Of a DNA stretch of 64,000 nucleotides, positions 10,104-18,910 are shown in pieces. Numbering within the stretch: position 1 is the first letter of the stretch; every line of letters starts with the position of its first letter. The position numbers and the translations under genes were made by a program. Source of the DNA: Candidatus Nitrosopelagicus sp. (lineage in GTDB: Archaea; Thermoproteota; Nitrososphaeria; Nitrososphaerales; Nitrosopumilaceae); assembly GCA_028344575.1 (NCBI GenBank), contig JAOMBO010000003.1:62001-126000 (forward strand), written 5' to 3'. Below the pieces are notes generated by a model. It had not been told where the DNA came from. It was given only the letters and a program-made list of their open reading frames with translations, and made no database searches.

Positions 10104-11206
10104 TTTTGTAATACCATGACCGAACTTGACGTTCCTGCCGCTGACATGTTGTGAATTAATCCTGTTTTCGCATTAGAGATCTGACGTTTATCTGATTTAT
10201 CTTGAAGTTGTTTTGTAATTTCGATTGTTTGTGAAATTCCTGTTGCTCCTAAAGGATGTCCAGCTCCAATTAATCCTCCTCGAGGGTTTATCATTCTGTT
10301 TTCTGTATTAAACAAATTTCTAACAAATTCTCCGCTCTTGTCATTTGATGTTATTCCTAATTCTGATATTGCCATTAACTCACAAACCGAAAATGCATCA
10401 TGTACTTCTGCTACATCTATATTTTTTGATTCAATTTTTGCCATTTTGTATGCAAAATTTGCAGCTATTTTTGTACTTTCTATCTCTTCAAGATTATTTT
10501 TTGAAAAACTTGCAGATGTGTTTTTTTGTCCAATTCCAGTAATCCAGATTGGTTGATCAGAAATTGTTTTGGCTTTTTCTTCAGATGCTAGTAAAATTGT
10601 TGAACCCCCTGAACATGAACGTGAACAATCTAAAATCCTAAGATCATCTGTAATTTGTTTGGAATTCATTACTTCCGATATGGTTCTGGGTTGATTACTA
10701 TATGCAACTGGATTATCCATCGCTTGTTTGTGATTTTTAGCCGATACGATAGCCAGTTCTTCTTCAGTTGTTTTGAATTTTCTTTTATGAGATTTAGTAA
10801 GCATCGTTCCCCAATAGATTGGATGTTCGAGATTTCCACGAGATTTATCCCATTCTAAAACTTGACCAGGATTATTTGCAGATTCTGCACCGGAAACTAG
10901 TACCATGTCTAACATTCCTGAAGAAATATAGGCATATGCAGAGATGATAGCATTTGTTCCTGAACTACAGAGATGTTCAATCGAATGTGAGATTTTAGGC
11001 TGTATTCCAATTGTTTCTGATAAAATCGCTCCTAGGTATTTTGAATTATTATTTGTAGAAACAAGAACTCCATCAATAGTGTTTGAATCATAATTATTTA
11101 CGGATTTAATACAGTCATTAGCTGATTCAAAAAGTAATTTTTCAACATCCGCATCATTTTTTGAAAATTTTGTTTGCCCTGTACCTACTATTGCAACTTT
11201 ATTCAT
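10100..11206 (-). CDS. Thiolase-family protein (SCP2/archaeal type)
   Basis: 368 residues with the thiolase fold; probably acetyl-CoA C-acetyltransferase or a related acyl-CoA thiolase. Nucleophile Cys80 in EHLCSSGTNAI; His motif GAGHPLGATG near residue 317. The C-terminal motif reads HNMSAAGTSSSV without the second catalytic Cys of classical thiolases, as in archaeal and SCP2-type enzymes. It sits in a four-gene operon: upstream LLM oxidoreductase (8-bp overlap) and downstream DUF35 protein (4-bp overlap). It could feed acetoacetyl-CoA to the mevalonate pathway, or act in the last step of the 3HP/4HB cycle; sequence alone does not decide. Confidence 0.88.
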   Translation of the reverse strand: MNKVAIVGTGQTKFSKNDADVEKLLFESANDCIKSVNNYDSNTIDGVLVSTNNNSKYLGAILSETIGIQPKISHSIEHLCSSGTNAIISAYAYISSGMLDMVLVSGAESANNPGQVLEWDKSRGNLEHPIYWGTMLTKSHKRKFKTTEEELAIVSAKNHKQAMDNPVAYSNQPRTISEVMNSKQITDDLRILDCSRSCSGGSTILLASEEKAKTISDQPIWITGIGQKNTSASFSKNNLEEIESTKIAANFAYKMAKIESKNIDVAEVHDAFSVCELMAISELGITSNDKSGEFVRNLFNTENRMINPRGGLIGAGHPLGATGISQTIEITKQLQDKSDKRQISNAKTGLIHNMSAAGTSSSVMVLQN

Positions 11207-12176
11207 TTATTTCTCCTGAAAATGTTTTTGTTAATAATTCAAATGATTCTTTTACATTCCCAATTGGATTAAATTGAATAATAGGTAAGTCGATTCCCGC
11301 ATCTCTAAATTCATCTAATTTTTTTACTGCACCATCCGGTGTACCTGCTATGCATAAATCATCCAGCATTTTATCTGGTACGAATTTCTCCAAGCCCGCC
11401 AATCCTCTTTTTCTGTATTCATCATAAATACGTTGTATCTCTTCAGAATATCCTGTTGATTCTAAAAATTCTCGATAAATTTTACCTACTGCAATGTAAA
11501 AACTAAGTGTTTTCTTTGCTCGATTTCTAGCTTTATCTTGATCTTCATGAATGCATGTGATAATCTGTAATGTGGTGTCAATCTTTTTCTTTCTCTGCAT
11601 TTTTGTAATCATTTTTCTCATTTCCGTTTTTGGTCGTAAATAAAATATTGCTCCATCTGCAATATCCCATGTCATTTCAACCATTTTTTCATTAATCGCG
11701 GCAAGATAAATCGGAATTTCTTTTCTTATTGGTTTTGTTAACAACGAAAAATCTTTCAATGAAAAAATCTTTCCAGAATAATTAATTTTTTCACCCTGTA
11801 ATCCCATGCGTATGATCTCTACATATTCTTTCATTCTTTGTAGTGGGGATTCAAAAGAATTTCCATGGAAATCTTCTACAATCGGTACACTACTTGTACC
11901 CAATCCAAGTATTAATCTGCCATTGGAAATGGTATCAATTGTAGATGCGCCCATTGCAATTAAACTTGGACTCCTAGAATAGATGTTGATAATTGACGAT
12001 CCAATTTTTGAAAATGTATTTTCTTTAGATGCAAGTCCCAACATAGAAAAATTCTCCATGCCCCAAGTTTCTGGAATCCACATGACTTCGGGTTTAATTT
12101 CATTTAGTTTTTGAGAACATTCTAGAACTTCCTTAATTGAAAGTAACGAACCTAGACTGTAAGATAATCGTCTCAT
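11199..12176 (-). CDS. LLM-class (F420-dependent-type) oxidoreductase
   Basis: 325-residue TIM-barrel protein of the bacterial luciferase-like family, in the branch that includes methylenetetrahydromethanopterin reductase and F420-dependent dehydrogenases. Seen: WIPETWGMENFSMLG near residue 33, ISNGRLILGLGTSS near residue 83, KPIRKEIPIYLAA near residue 148, and DDLCIAGTPDGAVKKL near residue 275, all hallmarks of the family. The substrate is unknown. Start overlaps the nucleotidyltransferase stop by 4 bp and its end overlaps the thiolase by 8 bp. Confidence 0.87.
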   Translation of the reverse strand: MRRLSYSLGSLLSIKEVLECSQKLNEIKPEVMWIPETWGMENFSMLGLASKENTFSKIGSSIINIYSRSPSLIAMGASTIDTISNGRLILGLGTSSVPIVEDFHGNSFESPLQRMKEYVEIIRMGLQGEKINYSGKIFSLKDFSLLTKPIRKEIPIYLAAINEKMVEMTWDIADGAIFYLRPKTEMRKMITKMQRKKKIDTTLQIITCIHEDQDKARNRAKKTLSFYIAVGKIYREFLESTGYSEEIQRIYDEYRKRGLAGLEKFVPDKMLDDLCIAGTPDGAVKKLDEFRDAGIDLPIIQFNPIGNVKESFELLTKTFSGEINE

Positions 12177-12859
12177 TTGAAATACTTAGAATATTTTTTT
12201 GATTTTATTTCTTTTGAACATTCTTCAATATCTTTGTGAGAATCTATTGAAAACCATAACACATTTCTGAATTTCACCGTTTCTAAAGTCTTATTTTTAA
12301 CCATTTTTGGAAAAACTTGTCCTTCCAAACTTCCTTTTTTTGGGATCAATTTTTCAATATTTATTGAAAGATGGTATATTCCCGGATTCATCCATACATC
12401 TGTTACATCTTTCTTCTCATTGAATTTTAAAATTTTATTATTTTTTATATCCATTGTGCCAAATTTTGTTTTTAATTCATTTGCCGCAATAGTATTTGGT
12501 TTTTTCAGAATTTTTTTCAAATCAATGTTTGTAACAATGTCTCCATTTAATACTAAAAATGATTCTTCATCCACGTGTTGAAGTGCTTTTTTTATTGCAC
12601 CTCCAGTGCCTAATGATGTTTTTTCAGTTGAAAATATTATTTCGCATCCAAAATTTTTTTTCTTTTTAACAAATTTTTCTATTAGATCTGATTTGTATCC
12701 ACTTGAAATTATAATCTCCGTTATACCATATTTTTTTAAATATTTTATTGTCCGTTCTATTAATGGCTTATCGTTTATGGGAATTAATGGTTTTGGAATT
12801 TTATCGGTGATTGGTCGTAAACGTTTTCCTCTACCGCCTGCCAAGATAATTGCTTTCAT
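12173..12859 (-). CDS. Sugar-phosphate nucleotidyltransferase
   Basis: 228-residue NTP_transferase (mannose-1-phosphate guanylyltransferase/RmlA-like) protein that activates a sugar phosphate to an NDP-sugar. Signature LAGGRGKRLRP with PKPLIPI at residues ~6-30, LNGDIVTNIDL near residue 98 with the metal Asp, and a family W-M-N-PGIY segment. Short, without a left-handed beta-helix domain. First gene of an operon with LLM oxidoreductase, thiolase and DUF35 protein, an unusual setting for a sugar enzyme. Sugar and nucleotide cannot be told from sequence. Confidence 0.86.
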   Translation of the reverse strand: MKAIILAGGRGKRLRPITDKIPKPLIPINDKPLIERTIKYLKKYGITEIIISSGYKSDLIEKFVKKKKNFGCEIIFSTEKTSLGTGGAIKKALQHVDEESFLVLNGDIVTNIDLKKILKKPNTIAANELKTKFGTMDIKNNKILKFNEKKDVTDVWMNPGIYHLSINIEKLIPKKGSLEGQVFPKMVKNKTLETVKFRNVLWFSIDSHKDIEECSKEIKSKKYSKYFK

Positions 12860-12899
12860 GTTAATTGCTAATTTTTTCTATTTTTTAACATATGTTAAT

Positions 12900-13430
12900 C
12901 TATATGATCATCTCAAATGCAGTCAGTCCAAAGAAATAACCTATTAGTACCATAGTAACTCCCCATGAACATGAACCTACTATTGTATATAGTAAAAATT
13001 TCTTGATATTCATTTTCAATAATCCTGCTGGAACTGAAATCATTTCTCTAAATACCGGTATCATTCTTCCAAATAGAACTGCTTTATCCCCATATTTTTC
13101 AAACCATTTTTCTACTCTGTCTAATTTTTTTTCAGAAATTCTAACTTTGTTTAAATATTTCAATAATGCAGTTCTACCTAATTTTAGAGCAATTAGATAG
13201 ATTACTGTGGAGCCAATTGATGCACCTAATCCCCCTACAATGCCTAATAGTACAGCTTCTGCAACGCTTAAACCATTTTGTGATGCAATAAATCCTGCAG
13301 TTGGGAATACCGCCATAGTGGGAATTGGTGGAATTATTGTTTCAATTAATGCTGCAACGAAAACCCCTGTGTACAAATATTCAGAAAGTAAATCTGCAAT
13401 CCATTGAACTAATACTTGTAATTCACTCAT
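12900..13430 (-). CDS. DedA/SNARE-associated-like membrane protein
   Basis: 176-residue polytopic membrane protein of the DedA family, whose members translocate phospholipid or polyprenyl carriers and support membrane-potential homeostasis. Visible: an amphipathic start, the ETIIPPIPTMAVFPTAG re-entrant loop (residues ~30-46) with acidic Glu30, FGRMIPVFREMISVPAG near residue 120 with the essential Arg residues, and C-terminal membrane helices. The ATG overlaps the stop of the 44-residue zinc protein upstream, so the two are coupled. Confidence 0.9.
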   Translation of the reverse strand: MSELQVLVQWIADLLSEYLYTGVFVAALIETIIPPIPTMAVFPTAGFIASQNGLSVAEAVLLGIVGGLGASIGSTVIYLIALKLGRTALLKYLNKVRISEKKLDRVEKWFEKYGDKAVLFGRMIPVFREMISVPAGLLKMNIKKFLLYTIVGSCSWGVTMVLIGYFFGLTAFEMII

Positions 13431-13557
13431 TATCTTTTTTCTCAGTTATGTAATAGTGTAATTCGGTGTAACATTCTTTGCAATACTCTTCAAATTTAGT
13501 ATGCTCACAATCATAACCTTTACTAGTGTTTTCTCCACATTTCTCACATTTTGGCAT
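13423..13557 (-). CDS. 44-residue zinc-binding microprotein
   Basis: Small ORF translating to a protein with CxxC pairs Cys4/Cys7 and Cys26/Cys29, plus Cys17 and His19, which fits a treble-clef or zinc-ribbon knuckle. Its stop (TGA at 13423-13425) overlaps the DedA ATG in an ATGAGTGA arrangement, typical of translational coupling and a good sign that it is real. Function unknown; a role with DedA is suggested only by position. Confidence 0.65.
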   Translation of the reverse strand: MPKCEKCGENTSKGYDCEHTKFEEYCKECYTELHYYITEKKDNE

Positions 13558-13564
13558 GTAAAAT

Positions 13565-13954
13565 CTAATTTGACGACTTTTTTATTTTTATTGCACCTAA
13601 CGCAATTTGGAAAATTCCTGGTGCAAATAACATTGCAATTGATGACATTGGGTCTCTATCTACTCCTTCAGGTGCTGGACTTCCGACCATTGCTAATCCT
13701 CCGATTAAAATCAAAACACCTGCGATTATTATCATTCCTCCTAATCCTTTTGATGATTCTTTAATTGATATGAAGAATGCGATTATTGGTAAAATTAATG
13801 CCGGTCCGCCCAATCCCATACCTCTTTGCATGTCATTTAATGGCAAGAATCCTTCATGATCTGGGTTGCTCATTGCAACCGCAACATCCGCACCATAAAG
13901 CACTAACAATCCAATAGCGATACCAGTAATCACTACGGATACTTTTAGTAACAT
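13565..13954 (-). CDS. Four-helix membrane protein of unknown function
   Basis: About 129 residues from ATG 13954 (a TTG 18 bp upstream is the alternative). Four hydrophobic segments: the first at the N-terminus, then GPALILPIIAFFIS, MIIIAGVLILIGGLAM and IAMLFAPGIFQIALGAI. Short loops contain Asp, His and Arg residues. I do not recognise the family. It ends 7 bp before the 44-residue zinc protein on the same strand, so it may lead an operon with that protein and DedA. Confidence 0.75.
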   Translation of the reverse strand: MLLKVSVVITGIAIGLLVLYGADVAVAMSNPDHEGFLPLNDMQRGMGLGGPALILPIIAFFISIKESSKGLGGMIIIAGVLILIGGLAMVGSPAPEGVDRDPMSSIAMLFAPGIFQIALGAIKIKKSSN

Positions 13955-14009
13955 AATGATTTTTGAAATCAAGTATTAATAAACCATTTTGGTAATCTTA
14001 GAACTAGTA

Positions 14010-15155
14010 CTAGGTTTGTTTTGGCTCAATGACTAAATTTTTCTTTAGATCCTCTACTTGATTAAATAATTCCTCAATTCCTCGATTTTCTATATCCACT
14101 ATATTCACATGACCAATTTTTCGTTGAGGTTTTGATTCTAATTTCCCATACATTTTGAGATAAATATTGTCTTGTTTTTTTATCAGTACATTATATTCAC
14201 CTTGAAATGTTTTAGGTCCCAAAATATTGTACATTATTGTTGGAGATTTTATGGATGAATCTCCTAAATCCATTCCTAAAATGGCTCTAAGGTGTTGTTC
14301 AAACTGCGATGTGGTACATGATTGTAATGTATGGTGACCAGAATTGTGAACTCGTGGAGCAATTTCATTTATTAAAATTTCATCATCTTTTGTAACAAAC
14401 ATCTCTATGCCAAAAACACCTGCTCCGTGTAATACCTCCATTGTTTTTTCAGCAATTTCTTCTGCTTGTTTTTTTACATTTTCTGAAACTCTTCCTGGAG
14501 CGATAGTAGTTCTTAAAATATTATTTTCATGAATATTTTCAACTACAGGATATGTTGCAATTTTACCTTTTGTGTTTCTTGCAGCTATTACTGAAACTTC
14601 TTTTTCAAATTTTACAAATTTTTCCACCATCAAAGATTTACCTGTAAACAAATCTAATGCATCGTCTACATCTGATTTTGAATTAATTTTATAATTCCCT
14701 CGTCCATCATATGCGTCTCTTCGGGTTTTCAACAATAATGGCAATCCCATTTTATCTATAAGTTCATTTATTTCATCTTTATTTTCAACCTTTTTAAAAT
14801 CTGCAACTTCTATACCATTTTCTTTTAAAAATTGTTTTTGAAGTAGTTTATCTTGAATAATTTTTAATGTGTCTGGCGATGGATTAATTTCGGTATGTTC
14901 TTCTAATTTTTTTAAAACATCGCTATTACCTGATTCAATTTCATATGTTATGATATCTGACAATTCGGATAATTTTCTTATTGCATCCTCATCTTTAAAA
15001 TCAGCAATAATTTGTTGAGCTCCAACTTTTGCAGCAGGACAATTTTCGGTAGGATCTAAAACTATTATTTTTGATATATCATCCAAATTTTGTGCGGCTT
15101 CTGTAAGCATCATTCCTAATTGACCTCCTCCAATTATGCCCAAAACTTTACTCAT
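14010..15155 (-). CDS. purK: 5-(carboxyamino)imidazole ribonucleotide synthase
   Basis: ATP-grasp enzyme that carboxylates AIR with bicarbonate to N5-CAIR in purine synthesis. From ATG 15155 (MSKVLGIIGGGQLGMM) it has 381 residues, matching PurK. The reading frame stays open 150 bp further upstream, but the dinucleotide-like GIIGGGQLG motif should lie at the N-terminus, so the longer form is rejected. ATP-grasp features: LLLKTRRDAYDGRGN, MVEKFVKFEKEVSVI, EMFVTKDDEILINEIAPRVHNSG. Divergent from purE, which does the next step. Confidence 0.94.
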   Translation of the reverse strand: MSKVLGIIGGGQLGMMLTEAAQNLDDISKIIVLDPTENCPAAKVGAQQIIADFKDEDAIRKLSELSDIITYEIESGNSDVLKKLEEHTEINPSPDTLKIIQDKLLQKQFLKENGIEVADFKKVENKDEINELIDKMGLPLLLKTRRDAYDGRGNYKINSKSDVDDALDLFTGKSLMVEKFVKFEKEVSVIAARNTKGKIATYPVVENIHENNILRTTIAPGRVSENVKKQAEEIAEKTMEVLHGAGVFGIEMFVTKDDEILINEIAPRVHNSGHHTLQSCTTSQFEQHLRAILGMDLGDSSIKSPTIMYNILGPKTFQGEYNVLIKKQDNIYLKMYGKLESKPQRKIGHVNIVDIENRGIEELFNQVEDLKKNLVIEPKQT

Positions 15156-15210
15156 ACTGTGAAACAAATTTTGTATTACTAATAGTTTAGGCGAGAATTT
15201 TTGATTAAAA

Positions 15211-15816
15211 TTGTTTAAAAATAGCAAAAAGTATGAAAAATTATTGGTAACAAAAAAACCACTTGTTGGAATAATCATGGGGTCAAGCTCTGATAGTCGT
15301 ATCATGCACGGTGCAGCAGAGATATTGGATTCATTTTCAATACCTCATGAAGATCAGATTATTTCAGCACACAGAACTCCTGAAAGATTAAACGAATATG
15401 CAAAACATGCTGAAAAAAGTAAATTCAAAGTTATTATTGCTGGCGCAGGTGGTGCGGCACATCTTCCGGGAATGATTGCATCCCATACAACTATTCCTGT
15501 AATAGGTGTCCCAATAATGGTCTATAATGATAAACAAATGAAAAAAACTGACAAAAATAAATACTCTGCGTTTGGAGGTCTAGATTCTCTTTTATCGATT
15601 TCAGAAATGCCTACTGGTTCGCCAGTTGTAGCTGTGGGGGTGAATAAGGCATCCAATGCAGGAATTTATGCATTAAAAATTCTTGGAAATTCATATCCTG
15701 AGATTAAAACAAAATTAAAGAAGCATAAATTTGACCAATACACTTCAGTCCTCAAAGAATCTGAAGAGCTGAAAAAATTGGGCCTATCAAAATTTGTAAA
15801 AAAGAAATTTCGTTAA
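15211..15816 (+). CDS. purE: N5-carboxyaminoimidazole ribonucleotide mutase
   Basis: Class I PurE that isomerises N5-CAIR to CAIR; partner of divergent purK. Motifs GIIMGSSSDSRIM, ISAHRTPERL and GAGGAAHLPGMIASHT are intact. The start is uncertain: TTG 15211 gives 201 residues, TTG 15244 gives 190 and places the first strand nearer the usual N-terminus; no in-frame ATG precedes the first motif. A ~30-residue lysine-rich C-terminal tail follows the core. The stop overlaps the ilvA stop region by 4 bp (convergent). Confidence 0.93.
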   Translation: MFKNSKKYEKLLVTKKPLVGIIMGSSSDSRIMHGAAEILDSFSIPHEDQIISAHRTPERLNEYAKHAEKSKFKVIIAGAGGAAHLPGMIASHTTIPVIGVPIMVYNDKQMKKTDKNKYSAFGGLDSLLSISEMPTGSPVVAVGVNKASNAGIYALKILGNSYPEIKTKLKKHKFDQYTSVLKESEELKKLGLSKFVKKKFR

Positions 15817-17045
15817 GAGATCACTTCAAATTTAATATTTTTTTCTTGTAAATGATTTATTAGTTCATTTGATTGTTTTTGATCTTCGGTTTCAAGACTA
15901 ATTGCAACTCCTGCAGATCCTGCACTAACATCCGTACTTAATCTGTCATGAATTACTTCTACAATGTTTACATTTATGGATGATATTTCATCTACCAATT
16001 CCTTTAATGCTCCTGGTTTGTCTTTTAGAAGAACTGAAATTTTTAACATTCGTCCCATCCCTGATAATCCTTTAGATACAATTTGTCCTAGCAAATACAT
16101 GTCTATATTACCTCCACATAATATTGGAACAACTGTTTTTCCAGATTCAGGTTTATGCTTCAAAATATATGCTAATGCCACCGCGCCAGCAGGTTCAACA
16201 ACGGCTTTGGAACGTTCCATCAAAAGAAACATCGCATTAATTATATCTTCATCATCTACAGTTACAATTTTATCAATTTGGTGTCTTACGATCCCAAATG
16301 TAATTCTGCCAGGAGTTTTTACAGATATGCCATCCGCTATAGTGGAATTACCTGTTACCGTTTGAAGTGATTTTTTCTCGAATGATTCTTTCATGGATGG
16401 ATATGAACTTGATTCCACTCCAATTATTTTCACATTTGGATTTTTTTCTTTTACTGCCATTATGATTCCTGCAACTAAACCTCCACCACCAATTGGAACG
16501 TAAATTTCATCAACATTTGGTAATTGTTCCATAATCTCTAAACCGATCACTCCTTGCCCTGCTATTACGTGTGGATCATCAAATGCATGGATTATTGTTG
16601 CTCCTGTATCTGAAGATAATTTCTGAGCATAAGCCCATGATTCATCATATGTGGTGCCTTCTAACACTACTTTTGCACCGTATCCTTTTGTAGCAGATAC
16701 TTTTGCAGGTGAAGCTGTTTTAGGCATTACGATGGTACATGGAATATTTTCAATATGTGATGCAAATGCAACTCCTTGAGAATGGTTTCCTGCAGAAGCT
16801 GCAACAACGCCATTACTTTTTTCTTCATCCGTTAATGATTTAATTTTATAATACGCTCCTCGAATTTTGAATGAACCTGTTTTTTGTTCATATTCATTTT
16901 TTAGATATACGTTTGCTCCGCAAATCTTACTAAACGTTTCAGAAAATTCCAGCGTTGTTTTTCTAATTACTTTACTTTGAGTGTCTCTCGCTTTTGTGAC
17001 ATCATCATATGTTATTGTCATGGAATTGTTACAAATTCCATACAT
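15813..17045 (-). CDS. ilvA: Threonine dehydratase with ACT domain
   Basis: Deaminates threonine to 2-oxobutanoate for isoleucine synthesis, or degrades threonine. Fold type II PLP core: KTGSFKIRGAYYK near residue 59 with the PLP Lys, SAGNHSQGVAFAS, and the glycine loop VPIGGGGLVAGI. The last ~80 residues (from ISVLLKDKPGALKEL) form a single ACT domain, so allosteric control by an amino acid is likely. Start ATG 17045 gives 410 residues; ATG 17021 (MTITYDDV) is equally plausible. Confidence 0.92.
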   Translation of the reverse strand: MYGICNNSMTITYDDVTKARDTQSKVIRKTTLEFSETFSKICGANVYLKNEYEQKTGSFKIRGAYYKIKSLTDEEKSNGVVAASAGNHSQGVAFASHIENIPCTIVMPKTASPAKVSATKGYGAKVVLEGTTYDESWAYAQKLSSDTGATIIHAFDDPHVIAGQGVIGLEIMEQLPNVDEIYVPIGGGGLVAGIIMAVKEKNPNVKIIGVESSSYPSMKESFEKKSLQTVTGNSTIADGISVKTPGRITFGIVRHQIDKIVTVDDEDIINAMFLLMERSKAVVEPAGAVALAYILKHKPESGKTVVPILCGGNIDMYLLGQIVSKGLSGMGRMLKISVLLKDKPGALKELVDEISSINVNIVEVIHDRLSTDVSAGSAGVAISLETEDQKQSNELINHLQEKNIKFEVIS

Positions 17046-17131
17046 AATTAATTGTTTGAAATGAATTAATTTTTAGATTCGTGCCTAGGTTTTTCATAAT
17101 CCCTAAATATGTGCGATCAAAATGTAAATTA

Positions 17132-17183
17132 TTAGTCAAGCGGTACACTCCCCAAGGCATCAAGCCTATGTACCCTTGATTAA
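17132..17183 (-). ncRNA. Structured RNA-like hairpin after a stop codon
   Basis: A long interrupted hairpin: 17132-17140 pairs with 17175-17183 (one G-T), 17142-17147 (GGTACA) pairs with 17169-17174 (TGTACC), and an inner AGGC/GCCT stem (17055-style numbering: 17155-17158 with 17164-17167) closes a 5-nt loop. The one-sided internal loop holds CTCCCC-A. The element spans the TAA of the gene at 17180-18025, so on that mRNA it would be a 3'-end structure; on the other reading it is an independent RNA. It is much richer in G+C than the flanking DNA. It may be a processing or termination signal. No T-tract follows directly. Confidence 0.4.
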
Positions 17184-18025
17184 GAATTATTTTCTAAAAC
17201 TACATCTAAAATTCTCATAATATTTTGTTTGATTAAAATTTTATTTTGTTCATCTATGAGGGTTGCATCTACTAATCCTTGTTTTGCACCGTTATCAACA
17301 AATTCTAAATCTATATTGCATAGACACCCTTCTTCACCATTCACAAGTTTTTGTTCATCAATCATTACAGATGATGTATGAAATGTTTCTATCAGCAAAT
17401 TATCTAATTCTCTGAATAGCTCATTTTTCTGACCTTGAACATCAACTACTTCTGGTTGGGAATCATCTATCATTTTTTTAATTTTTTTTGCTAATTCCTC
17501 ATCATTGTAGAATAATTCAAATAATTCTTGTTTCGGCATGTCTTTGAATCCTAATTCGTTTAATTTTTCAAGTATTAACCTCTCTCCTTCTTCTTCATAT
17601 TTTGATTCAGAATTTCCGTTGTCATTAATTAACTCTGATAATTTTTTTTGTAATTCAATAACTCTTTGTATTGGCTTGTAATATAGTAAAACATGGTATT
17701 GTAATGATACATGCAATGATACAATATAATCTCCAATTCTAATTTCAGCTTTTGTGAATATACGTCTTAAATCTTCATCTGAAGAATATGTTACTCCTTG
17801 AGAATTCCATTCTGATAAATAAGATTCAAATCGACCAAAAAATGTCTCTACATTTTTGATATCAAATGTTTCAACTTTCTTGGTGGTACTATCACCGAGC
17901 ATTACATCGCAGTTAACACTTCGCGTTGTATGAATAATTTTTTTTAGGTATTCGGCTTGAATTTTATTGTTAATTTTATTTAATTCTAAAATAAATTCAT
18001 TATTTGTAGGATTACCTATTCGCAT
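17180..18025 (-). CDS. Unknown 281-residue charged helical protein
   Basis: Soluble, highly charged protein. Helical segments dominate residues ~130-225 (VIELQKKLSELIND; NELFRELDNLLIETFH), suggesting coiled coils. An N-terminal part (~30-125) mentions mixed strands (IRIGDYIVSLHVSLQYHVLLYY). A VNGEEGCLCNIDLEF turn near residue 235 has two Cys. No family recognised. ATG start; divergent from the methyltransferase-like gene at 18065, and its stop codon is embedded in the hairpin at 17132-17183. Confidence 0.75.
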   Translation of the reverse strand: MRIGNPTNNEFILELNKINNKIQAEYLKKIIHTTRSVNCDVMLGDSTTKKVETFDIKNVETFFGRFESYLSEWNSQGVTYSSDEDLRRIFTKAEIRIGDYIVSLHVSLQYHVLLYYKPIQRVIELQKKLSELINDNGNSESKYEEEGERLILEKLNELGFKDMPKQELFELFYNDEELAKKIKKMIDDSQPEVVDVQGQKNELFRELDNLLIETFHTSSVMIDEQKLVNGEEGCLCNIDLEFVDNGAKQGLVDATLIDEQNKILIKQNIMRILDVVLENNS

Positions 18026-18064
18026 ATGATTTCTTTTAATTACTTCCTTAAATTGTAATCATTT

Positions 18065-18883
18065 ATGGAAACATATTCCAAGAGTGTATGTGAGTTAAAA
18101 CATGAATTTGTAAAAGCGTACAAAGGAAATAGTCACACCACTGAAATTTTACCAGATATGCCTGATAAATCCCTGCAAATAGAGAGTCACCAACTTTCCC
18201 TATTACATAAATTTCTTGACGTCAATCCAATTTATTCAAATCATATTTCTAAAAAAATCTCAAATACAGATTATACAATTTTTGAAGGTGATCTGAATAA
18301 TTACTGGATAGATAGCATCAAACACGATACCAGTTACGCTCCATTTTATCCTACATGGATGTTATCTGCATGGGGTTTGGCACTAAATGCTAAAACTTTA
18401 GGATTTGAGCAAATCATCGATATTGGCTCAGGTGATGGTAGAATCGCATATTGTGGAAAAGTCTTAGGTTTAGACTCAATATCAATTGAAATTGATGAAA
18501 ATTTGGTAAACATGCAAGAAAATTTGTCTGAGAAAACAAGAGTTGAGTTTAACCCCATATGCGCCGATGCAACAAATTATGATTTTAAAAAAATCCCATC
18601 AAAAAAATCTATTTTTGTTATAGGCGGTGTTCCCGAAATTGGAGAGGTTTTGGCAGAATCTGTTATTCAAAATACATTGGAATCTACACATATCTCGACT
18701 TCATCATTTGTACTGACAGGTAGTCACTCTCATCGAGAATTTTCCAGAGATAGGACTCATTTTGGTTGGGGAACATCCATCCGGAAATTTGAATTAACCG
18801 TTGTATCTACAATTTCTTTACCAACCTATTGGACTATGGATCAAAAATTTGAGACACCGTATGTTTTCACGAAAAAAGGATAA
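18065..18883 (+). CDS. SAM-dependent methyltransferase-like protein
   Basis: 272 residues. A Rossmann-like SAM-binding motif IIDIGSGDGRIAY lies at ~117-129, followed by an acidic strand end (ISIEIDEN) at ~140 that would bind the ribose. Motif IV-like IFVIGGVPE is near residue 182. Upstream ~110 residues are a lineage-type N-terminal extension with YAPFYPTWMLSAWGL. Substrate unknown; the fold class is clear but catalytic activity is inferred. Followed after 27 bp by the cyclase gene on the same strand, a possible two-gene transcript. Confidence 0.8.
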   Translation: METYSKSVCELKHEFVKAYKGNSHTTEILPDMPDKSLQIESHQLSLLHKFLDVNPIYSNHISKKISNTDYTIFEGDLNNYWIDSIKHDTSYAPFYPTWMLSAWGLALNAKTLGFEQIIDIGSGDGRIAYCGKVLGLDSISIEIDENLVNMQENLSEKTRVEFNPICADATNYDFKKIPSKKSIFVIGGVPEIGEVLAESVIQNTLESTHISTSSFVLTGSHSHREFSRDRTHFGWGTSIRKFELTVVSTISLPTYWTMDQKFETPYVFTKKG

Positions 18884-18910
18884 AACACAGTAATTTTTTA
18901 TAATATTACA

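Noticed and set aside
15156-15305. N-terminal extension of purK
   Set aside because: The GIIGGGQLG motif marks the true N-terminus; the extension has no PurK similarity and overlaps the purE start on the other strand.
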